A DNA stretch of 64,000 nt from Paracoccus onubensis (GCF_003591515.1 NZ_QZCG01000009.1:124001-188000), one strand, 5' to 3'. Shown: positions 27,952-36,998, counted from the first letter of the stretch. Numbers and translations: made by a program. The notes: generated from the sequence alone by a model not told the origin.

Positions 27952-29441
27952 GCATCCTTTCCCTTCAAAACGTATCGAAAAGCTTCGGGCCGATTCAGGT
28001 CCTGCATAATGTCGATCTGGCGTTGGAACCGGGTGAAGTTCATGCCCTGATCGGTGAAAACGGCGCGGGCAAATCGACGATCATGAAGATCCTCGGTGGG
28101 TTTCTTGATCCAACCGATGGGCAGATCGTGTTGGATGGCCAGCCGGTTGCCTTTGCCAGCGGCCCCGATGCCGAGGCGCAGGGGATTGTCGTCATCCATC
28201 AGGAATTCAACCTCGCCTCTGACCTGACGGTTGCGGCGAATGTGTTCCTTGGCCGCGAATTGGGCGGTTTCCGCTTGAACCACGCCGCCATGCGCGAACA
28301 GACCGCGGCGTTGCTGAAACGGCTGAACACGACAATCTCGCCCGATGCGAAGATCGGACGTCTCTCGGTTCCCGACCGGCAGATGGTCGAGATCGCCAAG
28401 GCCCTGTCCCGCAATGCCCGCGTCCTGATCATGGACGAGCCAAGCGCCGTTCTGACCCATCGCGAGGTCGGCACGCTTTACGAACAGATCGACCGGCTGC
28501 GGGCCGAAGGGGTTGCGATCCTCTATTGCTCGCACCGTCTGGACGAAGTCGCCCATCTGGCCGATCGCATCACCGTGCTGCGCGACGGCCGCGTGGTCCG
28601 GCAGGCATTGCAGGGAGAACTGACCGAGGACGGTATGGCCACCGCTATGGTCGGACGCGAGTTGGAGGATTTCTATCCGCCGAAAGGTAATCCCGCGCCA
28701 GAGGCGGCCCTTTCCGTTTCCGGCCTGACTGTGCCCGGCCGTGTCCATGACGTCTCCCTGCAATTGCGCAAGGGCGAGGTGCTGGGCATTGCCGGTCTGG
28801 TCGGCTCGGGGCGCACCGAGCTTGCCGAGGGGCTGGTTGGCCTGCGCAGTGCGACCGGCGAAATCCGCGTGAATGGCAAACCGGTCAGGATCGACAGCCT
28901 TCGCGATGCCGTCCTGGCAGGGCTTGCCTATCTGACCGAGGACCGCAAGGAAGCCGGGCTGCTTCTGGAAAAGGGCCTGCGCGTCAACCTGACGCTGGCC
29001 AAGCTGGAGAAGTTCGGCACATGGCGCATTGACACCCGGGCCGAGGACAAGGCACTTGCCCGCGCCACTCAGGATTTCGACATCCGCGCCAAGGACTCAA
29101 ATATGCTGGCGGGCAAGCTGTCGGGCGGGAATCAGCAGAAGCTGCTGCTGGCCAAGACCATGCTGCCCGAACCCGAGATCATCATCATTGACGAACCGAC
29201 CCGCGGCATTGACGTGGGCACCAAGCGGCAGATCTATGCCTTCATCCGCAAGCTGGCCTCCGAAGGCCGCAGCGTCATCGTCATCAGCAGTGAAATGACC
29301 GAAGTGATCGGCCTGTCCGACCGCGTGCTGGTCATGCGCGAAGGCAGGCTGGCGGGCGAGGTCGAAGGCGATGCCATGACCGAAGACAACATCGTGCGCC
29401 TTGCCATGGGCGTTACCTCTGACAGCGGGAAAGCCGCATGA
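27948..29441 (+). CDS. Sugar ABC transporter ATP-binding protein, RbsA/MglA type
   Basis: A 497-residue double ATPase. The N-terminal half has Walker A GENGAGKST and VLIMDEPSAVL. The C-terminal half has the degenerate GLVGSGRTEL, then KLSGGNQQKLLLAKTM and IIIDEPTRGIDVGTK. Two fused nucleotide-binding domains are the rule for ribose/galactose-type importers. The ATG overlaps the upstream stop by four bases, and the stop overlaps the permease by four. Confidence 0.95.
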   Translation: MSILSLQNVSKSFGPIQVLHNVDLALEPGEVHALIGENGAGKSTIMKILGGFLDPTDGQIVLDGQPVAFASGPDAEAQGIVVIHQEFNLASDLTVAANVFLGRELGGFRLNHAAMREQTAALLKRLNTTISPDAKIGRLSVPDRQMVEIAKALSRNARVLIMDEPSAVLTHREVGTLYEQIDRLRAEGVAILYCSHRLDEVAHLADRITVLRDGRVVRQALQGELTEDGMATAMVGRELEDFYPPKGNPAPEAALSVSGLTVPGRVHDVSLQLRKGEVLGIAGLVGSGRTELAEGLVGLRSATGEIRVNGKPVRIDSLRDAVLAGLAYLTEDRKEAGLLLEKGLRVNLTLAKLEKFGTWRIDTRAEDKALARATQDFDIRAKDSNMLAGKLSGGNQQKLLLAKTMLPEPEIIIIDEPTRGIDVGTKRQIYAFIRKLASEGRSVIVISSEMTEVIGLSDRVLVMREGRLAGEVEGDAMTEDNIVRLAMGVTSDSGKAA

Positions 29442-30409
29442 AAAAACCTGATCTCCATCTCCTTGGCCCGCTGGTCGCATTGATCGCGCTGGTCGTCCTG
29501 GGTGCGCTGCTGAACAGCGCCTTTCTGGCCCCGGCCAATATTACCAATGTGCTGGCCCGTTCTGCCTTCATCGGGATCATCGCCGTCGGCATGACCTTTG
29601 TGATCACCGCAGGCGGGCTTGATCTTTCAGTCGGTTCGATGGCCGCGTTTCTGGCCGGGATCACGATCATCGCCATGAATGCCGCCCTGCCGGAAATCGG
29701 CGAGAACTGGGGTACCATTCTGATCGGGATGGGAGTCGCCATTCTGGGCGGGATCATCGCCGGACTGGTGAACGGGCTTCTCATCACACAGGCCAGAATC
29801 GAGCCATTCATCGTTACCCTTGGCACGATGGGCATCTTTCGCTCGCTCGTCACCTGGCTGGCCGATGGCGGAACCCTCAGCCTCGAATACGGGCTGCGTA
29901 CGCTTTACCGCCCGGTTTATTACGGCGGCATCGGCTGGATCACATGGCCGATCATCGTCTTCGCCATCATCGCCGTACTGGGCGAATGGACGATGCGTCA
30001 TTCCCGTTTCGGACGCCATGTCGAGGCCATCGGCTCGAATGACCGGGTGGCGCGCTATTCCGCGATCGACGTGAATCGTGTGAAACTTCTCACCTATCTG
30101 CTGCTGGGCCTGCTGGTCGGGCTTGCAACGGTGCTTTACGTCCCGCGCCTTGGCTCGGCTTCGGGCTCCACCGGTGTGCTGTGGGAACTCGAGGCAATTG
30201 CGGCGGTGATTATCGGCGGCACCGCCCTGAAGGGCGGCCGCGGCCGGGTCTGGGGCACCGTCATCGGCGTCCTGATCCTGTCACTGATCGACAATATTCT
30301 GAATCTGGCCGATCTGGTCAGCCCCTATCTCAACGGGGCCATCCAGGGGGTCATCATCGTTCTTGCTGTTGTGCTGCAGCGGGAGAAACGTGCCGCCGAC
30401 GAGCGGTAA
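29438..30409 (+). CDS. Sugar ABC transporter permease, RbsC type
   Basis: A 323-residue inner-membrane permease with eight to ten hydrophobic segments. VGMTFVITAGGLDLSVGSMAAF and IGGTALKGGRGRVWGTVIG are hallmark blocks of the ribose permease family. It partners with the RbsA-type ATPase and the binding protein downstream. Confidence 0.94.
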   Translation: MKKPDLHLLGPLVALIALVVLGALLNSAFLAPANITNVLARSAFIGIIAVGMTFVITAGGLDLSVGSMAAFLAGITIIAMNAALPEIGENWGTILIGMGVAILGGIIAGLVNGLLITQARIEPFIVTLGTMGIFRSLVTWLADGGTLSLEYGLRTLYRPVYYGGIGWITWPIIVFAIIAVLGEWTMRHSRFGRHVEAIGSNDRVARYSAIDVNRVKLLTYLLLGLLVGLATVLYVPRLGSASGSTGVLWELEAIAAVIIGGTALKGGRGRVWGTVIGVLILSLIDNILNLADLVSPYLNGAIQGVIIVLAVVLQREKRAADER

Positions 30410-30427
30410 TTCTTGGGAGGGAAATCC

Positions 30428-31390
30428 ATGAAACGCAGAAGCCTGATGAAAGCCACCGCATTGATCATGTCAATGGGCGTAGCATCCGGTGCCGCTTTTG
30501 CACAGGATGACGAGAAAGTGGTCATCGGTGTGTCGATCCCCTCGGCCACCCATGGCTTCATGGGCGGGCTGAACTGGCATGCTCAGGACACGATCAATCG
30601 TCTGGGCGAGCAATATCCGAATATCGAATTCGTCTTGTCGACCGCCGGTGACGCGGCCAAGCAGGTCAACGATATCGAAGACATGATGGCCACCCGCAAT
30701 ATCGACGGGCTGGTCGTGCTGCCTTTCGAATCCGAGCCGCTGACCGCGCCGGTCGCCGCAGTGAAGGATGCGGGCAAGTTCGTGACCGTGGTGGATCGCG
30801 GCCTGTCGCAGGAAGGTATCGAGGATCTGTATGTGGCGGGCGACAACACCGCTTTCGGGCGTGTGGCGGGCGAATATTTCCGTGACAATCTGGAAGCCGG
30901 TTCCAAGGTCGTCGTTCTGCGCGGCATACCGACCACGCTGGACAATGAACGTGTCGAAGCATTCCAGGCAGCGCTGGAAGGCTCCGAGGTGGAAATCCTC
31001 GATATGCAACACGGCAATTGGAATCGCGACGACGCCTTTACCGTCATGCAGGACTATTTGTCGAAATATCCCGAGATCGACGCGGTCTGGGCCGCCGATG
31101 ACGACATGGCTATCGGCGTTCTGGAAGCCATCTCTGCCGCAGGCCGCGACGAGGAAATGTGGGTGATCGGCGGTGCCGGGATGAAGGAAATCGTCCAGCG
31201 CATCATGGACGGCGACCCGCAACTGCCGGTGAACGTGACCTATCCGCCGGCGCTGATTTCCTCGGCCATCGAGATGACGGCGCTCAACTTCGTCTCGAAC
31301 GCACCGATGACGGGCCGCTTCATCATTGGCAGCCAGTTGATCACGCCAGAAAACGCCGAGAACTTCTTCTACCCCGACAGCCCGTTCTGA
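30428..31390 (+). CDS. Sugar ABC transporter substrate-binding protein, ribose type
   Basis: A 320-residue periplasmic protein. The signal peptide MKRRSLMKATALIMSMGVAS ends at AAFAQ. The mature part is a periplasmic-binding-protein type I fold: VIGVSIPSATHGFMGGLNWH, TRNIDGLVVLPFE and VWAADDDMAIGVLEAI. The ATG at 30428 has GGGAGG upstream. Putting the binding protein last in the operon fits its own ribosome site and a strong terminator just after. Confidence 0.93.
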   Translation: MKRRSLMKATALIMSMGVASGAAFAQDDEKVVIGVSIPSATHGFMGGLNWHAQDTINRLGEQYPNIEFVLSTAGDAAKQVNDIEDMMATRNIDGLVVLPFESEPLTAPVAAVKDAGKFVTVVDRGLSQEGIEDLYVAGDNTAFGRVAGEYFRDNLEAGSKVVVLRGIPTTLDNERVEAFQAALEGSEVEILDMQHGNWNRDDAFTVMQDYLSKYPEIDAVWAADDDMAIGVLEAISAAGRDEEMWVIGGAGMKEIVQRIMDGDPQLPVNVTYPPALISSAIEMTALNFVSNAPMTGRFIIGSQLITPENAENFFYPDSPF

Positions 31391-31413
31391 TCAAATTCCA
31401 CTTATAACAAGAA

Positions 31414-31447
31414 ACAGCGCGACCGTTTCCGGTCGCGCTGTGTTTTT
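31414..31447 (+). terminator. Rho-independent terminator of the ribose-type operon
   Basis: An 11-bp perfect stem (31415-31425 with 31430-31440), loop TTTC, followed by TGTTTTT. It lies 24 bases after the binding-protein stop. Confidence 0.9.
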
Positions 31448-31568
31448 CTGATCAACCCGCTTGCTGGCGGTTACCGGGAAGCCTGCGCATCAGAGATGTC
31501 GTCGACTCCTCCGCATCAACCCGCGTTTCCAAATCCCTCGAAACCTCTGGCAACCGATTCCAGCCCCG

Positions 31569-31607
31569 CTGAGTACGCGGTAAGCCAAAGGCTTTACCGC
31601 ATCTCAG
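31569..31607 (-). terminator. Stem-loop at the end of the dctPQM operon
   Basis: GCGGTAAGCC and GGCTTTACCGC (31577-31586, 31590-31600) pair with one bulge around an AAA loop, and outer CTGAG/CTCAG arms extend the stem over the dctM stop codon. There is no clear T-run on the minus strand, so it may be a weak terminator or an RNA-stabilising hairpin. Confidence 0.45.
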
Positions 31608-32929
31608 TGCAGTCCCAGCAGACGGGGCAGGAATAACGTGATTTCAGGGATATAGGTGATCAGCATCAGGAACACCAATGCCGTCATCAACCAGGGCAGC
31701 ACGGCCTTGCTGACCTGCGTCAGCCCCAACCGGGAAATCGCTGACCCGACATAGAGGTTCAACCCGACCGGTGGCGTACATAATCCGATCTCCATGTTGA
31801 CCACCATCATGATCCCGAAATGTACCGGATCCACACCCAGCTTGACAGCGACCGGATAAAGGATCGGGGCCATGATCAGCACGATGGCCGAGGGTTCCAT
31901 CACCATGCCCACGAGAAGCAGGAGAAGGTTAACCACCAGCAGGAACCCGATCTTGCCCAGCCCCATATCCACGATCCAGGCCGACATGGCTTGCGGGATC
32001 TGCTCGGAGGTCAGGATGAAGGCGAACATGACCGCATTGGTGATGATATAGAGCAGCATCGCCGACATCGCGGCAGAACTCAGCAAGACCTGCGGCACAT
32101 CGCGCAGCCGGATATCCTTGTAGACCCAGACGGCGATCACGAAGGCATAGACGGCACTCACAGCGGCGGCCTCGGTCGGGGTGAAGATGCCGCCATAGAT
32201 GCCGCCCATGATGATAACGATCAGCATCAATCCCCAGATCGACTGTCGGAATGTCGTCCAGCGCTCGCCCCAGGTGGCCTTGGGCATGCGCGGATAGCCA
32301 CCCCTCCAGGCTCGCCAGAATGTCGTTGTTCCAAGCATGGTCGCCAGCATCAGGCCCGGGATCACACCCGCCATGAACAGCGTTCCGATCGAGGCTGACA
32401 TGACCGAGTTGCCCTCGGCGTCAGTTACCACCATGCCCGAGGTCGCGACAGCATACATGACAATCACAATCGAAGGCGGAATCAGGATGCCCAGACCGCC
32501 GGCGGCAGCGATCGAGCCGACACCGAATTGGGGCGGATATCCCTGCTTGACCATGGCCGGAATGAGGATCGAACCCACCGCCATCACCGTAGCCGGCGAC
32601 GAACCGGAAATCGCGGCAAAAAGCGCGCAGGCCACCACCGCGGCAAGTCCCATGCCGCCATACCAATGCCCCACCATCGAGGTCGCGAAACGGATCATCC
32701 GTCGCGCCACGCCTCCATGCGTCAGGAAATTTCCGGCCAGAATGAAGAACGGGATCGCCATGATCTCGAATTTCTCGATGCCGGTGAACAGCTTCAGAGC
32801 GATGCTGTCCAAAGGAATACTGGTGAAACCGAACAGGAACGAGAAGACGGTAAGCCCAAGCGCGATCGATACCGGCATGCCGGTGATCAGCAGCACCGCC
32901 AGGATCATGAAGATGATGAGTGCGGTCAT
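31604..32929 (-). CDS. dctM: TRAP transporter large permease, DctM type
   Basis: A 441-residue inner-membrane protein with about twelve hydrophobic helices. It is the transport subunit of a sodium-driven TRAP system. GLGILIPPSIVIVMYAVATSG and FTPTEAAAVSAVYAFVIA are family signatures. It overlaps the small permease by four bases. Substrate is set by the binding protein DctP; most are organic acids. Confidence 0.95.
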   Translation of the reverse strand: MTALIIFMILAVLLITGMPVSIALGLTVFSFLFGFTSIPLDSIALKLFTGIEKFEIMAIPFFILAGNFLTHGGVARRMIRFATSMVGHWYGGMGLAAVVACALFAAISGSSPATVMAVGSILIPAMVKQGYPPQFGVGSIAAAGGLGILIPPSIVIVMYAVATSGMVVTDAEGNSVMSASIGTLFMAGVIPGLMLATMLGTTTFWRAWRGGYPRMPKATWGERWTTFRQSIWGLMLIVIIMGGIYGGIFTPTEAAAVSAVYAFVIAVWVYKDIRLRDVPQVLLSSAAMSAMLLYIITNAVMFAFILTSEQIPQAMSAWIVDMGLGKIGFLLVVNLLLLLVGMVMEPSAIVLIMAPILYPVAVKLGVDPVHFGIMMVVNMEIGLCTPPVGLNLYVGSAISRLGLTQVSKAVLPWLMTALVFLMLITYIPEITLFLPRLLGLH

Positions 32930-33555
32930 GACTTACCCTCTGCGGCTTCTTCGGCCTGTTCCTCGACGCCCTCGACCGAGTTGAGGTCATGATGGGCGAT
33001 CTCGCCGGTGGTCAGATAGATCCAGAGCGCCTGGATGAAGCGAAAGCACATGAGCGCGGAACCCAGCGGCACGGCCAGGTAGATGATCCACATGGGCATC
33101 TCGAGATCGGGCGAGGTTTGGCCGCCCCTGGCGACCTCCCAGACGAAAGTCGTTCCGATCCATGCGATGATGAAGGTGAAGATGATGCCGCCGGACATGG
33201 CAATCGTGGTGATGACCTTGCGGGCGCTGCCTTCGAGCTTCTCGGCCAGGATGTCCACCCCGACATGAATACCGATGCGTACGCCATAAGCGGCGCCGAA
33301 CTTGGCCATCCAGACGAACAGGTAGATACAGGCCTCCTGCGCCCAGGTCAGCTTGAGCGAATTGATCGCCTTGAAGGTCGATCGAGCGAAATCTTGAAGT
33401 CCAGGCATCTCATGTGCCCGGGCCCAGCCGACCATATCCGCGGCAAAGCCGATCGAGAAACGATGGACGACCGCAACGAAGATCAGCATGACTGCAAGAG
33501 CCATGAGGACCGAAATCAGGATTTCTTCGAAGCGGTCGAGGAAGCGCAGTAACAT
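32926..33555 (-). CDS. dctQ: TRAP transporter small permease, DctQ type
   Basis: A 209-residue membrane protein, somewhat long for DctQ, with four helices (for example LMALAVMLIFVAVVHRF and FTFIIAWIGTTFVWEV). AGCIYLFVW-like wording is seen as EACIYLFVWMAKFGAAY, the conserved helix before a cytoplasmic loop. The extra length is an insert between helices one and two and an acidic C-terminal tail. It lies between dctP and dctM. Confidence 0.92.
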   Translation of the reverse strand: MLLRFLDRFEEILISVLMALAVMLIFVAVVHRFSIGFAADMVGWARAHEMPGLQDFARSTFKAINSLKLTWAQEACIYLFVWMAKFGAAYGVRIGIHVGVDILAEKLEGSARKVITTIAMSGGIIFTFIIAWIGTTFVWEVARGGQTSPDLEMPMWIIYLAVPLGSALMCFRFIQALWIYLTTGEIAHHDLNSVEGVEEQAEEAAEGKS

Positions 33556-33576
33556 GGCGAACCCCGATGATTGATA

Positions 33577-33598
33577 CGAGGACCCTTGCGGGTCCTCG
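33577..33598 (-). promoter_or_regulatory. Intercistronic hairpin between dctP and dctQ
   Basis: CGAGGACCC and GGGTCCTCG form a 9-bp perfect stem with loop TTGC, 15 bases after the dctP stop on the minus strand. There is no T-run. Such a hairpin probably shields the dctP message and lets binding protein be made in excess of the permeases. Confidence 0.65.
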
Positions 33599-33612
33599 CG
33601 GTTAAGACAGGA

Positions 33613-34623
33613 TCAGCTTTCTACGCCAAGCGTGTCATAGACCCTTTGAAGCAGGTCTTCGCCGATGCGGTCCGACATTTCCTCGTGGACGGGCTTAAGA
33701 ACCTCGTACCATTCGGCGCGCTCCTCGTCAGTTAACTCGTGAAACTCGGTCGTGCCCGCGGCCTTCATCGCCTCCATCGCCTTGTCGTTCTCTTCCTCGG
33801 AGATCGAGTTCGCATAAGTGGTTGCGTCGGCCATGGCCTTTTCGAGATTGCCGCGCACGTCGTCGGGCAATCCTTCCCAGAAGGTCTTGTTCACGATCAC
33901 CGCATAGCCCAGATAGCCATGGTTCGAGATCGTGGCATGCGACTGCACTTCGTGCATTTTCTGGGTATACATGTTTGAAGGCGGGTTCTCGGTGCCGTCA
34001 ACGACGCCGGTTTGCAGCGCCTGATAGACTTCCGAGAAGGCCATGACCTGCGGCACTGCGCCGAGCGCTTCCATCTGCGCCTCGAGAATCTTCGAGGACT
34101 GGATGCGCATTTTCAGCCCAAGGAAGTCGTCGGGCACGATCACCGGACTGTTGGCCGACATGATCTTGAAGCCATTGTCCCAATAGGCCAGACCCTTGAT
34201 GCCCTTGTCCTCCAGCATGGCCAGCAACTCCTGGCCGATCTCGCCATCGGTGATCTTGCGCAGATCGTCATAGCCGTCCACCAGCATGGGCAGATCGAAC
34301 AGCTCGAACTGCTGGACGCCGAGCGGGCCGAATTTCGCCAGTGACGGTGCAAGCATCTGCACAGCGCCAAGTTGCAGCGCCTCCAGCTCTTCCTTGTCCT
34401 TGTAAAGCTGGCTGTTGGGATAGACTTCGACCTTGACCTTGCCTTCGGTATATTCCTCTGCAAGTTCCTTGAATTTTTCGGCGCCTTTGCCCTTGGGCGT
34501 ATCCGGGGCGACGACGTGACTGAACTTGATGACGATGGTGTCCTGAGCCAGCGCCGGCAAAGTAGCCGAAAGCGCAATGGCCGCGGCGCCCGCGAAACGG
34601 GCGAAGCTGCGACGAGTCAGCAT
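33613..34623 (-). CDS. dctP: TRAP transporter substrate-binding protein, DctP type
   Basis: A 336-residue periplasmic protein. A signal peptide with twin arginines in MLTRRSFARFAGAAAIAL ends near ALAQ. FSHVVAPDTPKGKGAEKFKEL and GLKMRIQSSKILEAQMEALG carry the DctP fold and the conserved Arg that binds the ligand carboxylate. VYQALQTGVVDGTENPPSNM is the usual helix block. The substrate is probably a C4-dicarboxylate or related acid; it cannot be fixed from sequence. Confidence 0.94.
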   Translation of the reverse strand: MLTRRSFARFAGAAAIALSATLPALAQDTIVIKFSHVVAPDTPKGKGAEKFKELAEEYTEGKVKVEVYPNSQLYKDKEELEALQLGAVQMLAPSLAKFGPLGVQQFELFDLPMLVDGYDDLRKITDGEIGQELLAMLEDKGIKGLAYWDNGFKIMSANSPVIVPDDFLGLKMRIQSSKILEAQMEALGAVPQVMAFSEVYQALQTGVVDGTENPPSNMYTQKMHEVQSHATISNHGYLGYAVIVNKTFWEGLPDDVRGNLEKAMADATTYANSISEEENDKAMEAMKAAGTTEFHELTDEERAEWYEVLKPVHEEMSDRIGEDLLQRVYDTLGVES

Positions 34624-34702
34624 ATGATCTTTCCTCCTGTTTACCGCCCTCCCGGCGGTTCGCTGAATTTTGCTAATTAAATCACGTAGATCACGCGCGT
34701 GC

Positions 34703-34722
34703 TATTGTGGATATCCACAATA
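34703..34722. promoter_or_regulatory. Perfect 20-bp palindrome upstream of dctP
   Basis: TATTGTGGATATCCACAATA reads the same on both strands across 20 bases. It lies 80 bases before the dctP ATG, inside an AT-rich promoter stretch. Its form suggests a dimeric repressor site, for example a GntR-family regulator. No regulator gene with an obvious link is beside it other than the Lrp-like one at 35086. Confidence 0.75.
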
Positions 34723-34951
34723 AAGCATTTCCGGCAAAACCGGCACCATTTTTCAACCCGAAAAAGCATCAAGGCAAGAACTTATGGGATTTCGGCACTC
34801 AAATGATATGCCCAAACGCCGTAGAGCCGTGCAAGATCGCATCTCTGGGGAGCGGAAAAAAGAGCGACGCAAAAGATGGCGAGCTTGCAGGCCGCAACAT
34901 CCCGCCCGGCCAATCCGGAGCCTGTCACGCCTGTCCGGATTCGCGCGCCTC

Positions 34952-35080
34952 CTTCTTCTTTGTCCAAATACCTCTGGGGGTCGCCGGCGGGTGCGTCACC
35001 GGTTCAAGAGACCTTCCGGCGACGGGCTGCCCCCGGTCATGGCGGGACGCAAATATCAAGCGTTTCCGATCCAACGCGCC
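34952..35080. repeat. Dispersed intergenic hairpin repeat, copy 2
   Basis: This shares with 191-277 the opening CTTCTTCTTTGTCCAAATAC, the GGGGG/CCCCC arms, GGCGGGACGCAAATA and CGTTTCCGAT. Its loop is about 40 bases longer and has inner arms TCGCCGG (34981-34987) and CCGGCGA (35016-35022). Same orientation as copy 1. It lies just downstream of the lrp-like gene stop on the minus strand. Confidence 0.75.
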
Positions 35081-35085
35081 TCACC

Positions 35086-35541
35086 CTAGGGCAGCGCAAG
35101 GGGCTGGGCGATGCGGATCGGACGCAGCGAGAAATTCGAGCGAACCTGCTCCACCGCTTCGATCGTCAGGATGTTTTCCGTCAGGATACGTTGGTAGGTC
35201 TTGAGATCGGCCACGACCAGCTCGGCCAGAAAATCGGCATCCCCGGACACCATATGGCAGGCGACAAGGCCGGGAATTTTGGCGAAACCCTGTTCGACAG
35301 CCGCCGCATTCTGCCGGGAATGCCGCCCCACCGTGATCTCGACGAAGACCGTCAGCGAAAGCCCCACGGCCTCGCGATCGATACGTGCCGTATAGCCGGT
35401 GATCACGCCCCGCTCCTCGAGCAGCTTGACGCGCCTGAGGCAGGGAGACGGAGAAAGACCGACCCGCTCCGCCAGATCGACATTGCTGAGCCGGCCATCT
35501 TCCTGAAGCGCGGCTATGATTCTGCGATCTATATCATCCAT
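35086..35541 (-). CDS. Lrp/AsnC family transcriptional regulator
   Basis: A 151-residue regulator. The N-terminal helix-turn-helix reads RIIAALQEDGRLSNVDLAER and GLSPSPCLRRVKLLEERGVI. The C-terminal RAM domain contains GDADFLAELVVADLKTYQR. Lrp-type proteins respond to amino acids. It is divergent from the ABM-fold gene at 35704, the likeliest nearby target; a role for dctPQM downstream is possible but not shown. Confidence 0.92.
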   Translation of the reverse strand: MDDIDRRIIAALQEDGRLSNVDLAERVGLSPSPCLRRVKLLEERGVITGYTARIDREAVGLSLTVFVEITVGRHSRQNAAAVEQGFAKIPGLVACHMVSGDADFLAELVVADLKTYQRILTENILTIEAVEQVRSNFSLRPIRIAQPLALP

Positions 35542-35703
35542 AATGGCAGTATAGATTAATCTTAAGAAATTTATTAGCTATATATGCCAATAATCATGCC
35601 ACGAACAGCAATCTTTGGCAGGACATGTTCTTTGGATAACGCCTATTCTGAAAGGTATCCGGCCCCGCCCGGGACATGAAAATCTGAAAGGCAGGAGATG
35701 CCG

Positions 35704-36036
35704 ATGATCAGCCGCATCTGGCACGGCTACACCACAACCGATAACGCGGACAGCTATCAGACCATCGTCACCGGCGAGGTCATCCCGGATATCATCGCAA
35801 TGAAAATACCGGGTTTCGACAGGATCGAGCTGTTCCGCCGAGACCGCGACACAGAGGTGGAATTCATCACCATCATGTGGTTTCGCGATATTGCTTCCGT
35901 CCGGGCCTTTACCGGCGAAGATTTCGAACGCAGCCATGTACCGCCCCGGGCGCGAGAGGTGCTTTCCCGCTTTGACGAGCGCGCCGAGCATTATGACATT
36001 CTACTTACAAAGAATGCCGCTGACGAAGCCGGTTAA
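35704..36036 (+). CDS. ABM-fold (antibiotic biosynthesis monooxygenase-like) small protein
   Basis: A 110-residue protein with the dimeric alpha/beta-barrel look of the ABM family: ISRIWHGYTTTDNADSYQTI, ELFRRDRDTEVEFITIMWF and SVRAFTGEDFERSHVPP. ATG 35704 is preferred over 35698 because AGGAG lies six bases upstream. Function of most such stand-alone proteins is unknown. It is divergent from the Lrp-type regulator, which suggests control by it. Confidence 0.72.
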   Translation: MISRIWHGYTTTDNADSYQTIVTGEVIPDIIAMKIPGFDRIELFRRDRDTEVEFITIMWFRDIASVRAFTGEDFERSHVPPRAREVLSRFDERAEHYDILLTKNAADEAG

Positions 36037-36137
36037 ACTGCTGTCTTTTTGATCGCAAGCTGCATGGCGGTAGTGACGGCTCATAATGTCTGCAGCGCGA
36101 ACGCTGATCCATCACCGCCTGCCCACCAGCCTATTAT

Positions 36138-36860
36138 TCAGGATTCCGGCATCGCAGGAGTCACCATTTTCTGCTGAACCACCTGCAGATGATTAAACAT
36201 CGCCTTGCCAGCGGCATCCAGATCGCGCCGCTCGATAGCGCTGATCAGCCGGTCATGCTCTTCGAAAGAGTGATGATTGGGCGGAGGCTTCTGATTTCCG
36301 GAACGAAGCATGCCCCAGACGACGGTGCGCCGGACCGCATTCAGCGCATCGAACAAAGCCAGTAGCAGGCGATTTTCCGTGGCCTCCGCGACAAGGCGAT
36401 GCAATTCGTTATCGGCCGCCTCGTATTGACGCCAGCTTGTCGCCGAATGCGTCCGGCTGACACAGACATGCAGCGCGTCAAGATGGGCCTGGGTCGCATG
36501 CAACGCAGCCTCGCGCGCGATCAGCGGTTCGATCAACAATCGCGTGCGCATCACCTCTGCCGGATTGGTTATACGGCCAATTTCGGACAGGTTCAGCACA
36601 TTCATCGGGCGCGCGCCAACAAATGTCCCTTTACCGACATGACGCCACAGCTGGCCTTCTGCCTCAAGCGCAGCCAGTGCCTTGCGCAACTCACCCCGGG
36701 ATACGCCCAGAACATCGCCCAGTTCACGTTCTGGCGGTAACCGTTCTCCGGCGGCAAGATCCTGATTGGCGAGCCATGCACGCAATTGCACAAGCGTCGC
36801 CTGATGAGGATCCGCGTCAGGTTGAGCGGAGGAAAAGCGTTTTCCCGTAACGTCAGACAC
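36138..36860 (-). CDS. GntR family transcriptional regulator, FadR type
   Basis: A 240-residue regulator. The winged helix-turn-helix includes AAGERLPPERELGDVLGVSR and KALAALEAEGQLWRHVGKGT. The all-helical FCD ligand domain follows, with HRLVAEATENRLLLALFDAL and EEHDRLISAIERRDLDAA. I prefer GTG 36860, with AGGAAA six bases upstream, to TTG 36878. It is divergent from an ABC transporter operon with a matching palindrome at 36999-37025. Confidence 0.9.
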   Translation of the reverse strand: MSDVTGKRFSSAQPDADPHQATLVQLRAWLANQDLAAGERLPPERELGDVLGVSRGELRKALAALEAEGQLWRHVGKGTFVGARPMNVLNLSEIGRITNPAEVMRTRLLIEPLIAREAALHATQAHLDALHVCVSRTHSATSWRQYEAADNELHRLVAEATENRLLLALFDALNAVRRTVVWGMLRSGNQKPPPNHHSFEEHDRLISAIERRDLDAAGKAMFNHLQVVQQKMVTPAMPES

Positions 36861-36998
36861 CTGATATTTCCTAACCAATTTTTACATTGATCAGTGCCTA
36901 GAACAGCTCGCGCAATCTGTCAATCTAGGCGATTCTTGTGATTACAGGAGGATTAAATGCGATTTCACGTTGACTCGTAACCAGTATCATGGAATTAG

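Larger units (their letters stand above)
34624..35085. other. Intergenic region upstream of dctP
   Basis: About 460 bases with no supportable gene. The part close to dctP is AT-rich and carries a 20-bp palindrome. The part close to the lrp-like gene carries copy 2 of the dispersed hairpin repeat. Both are listed separately. Confidence 0.65.
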
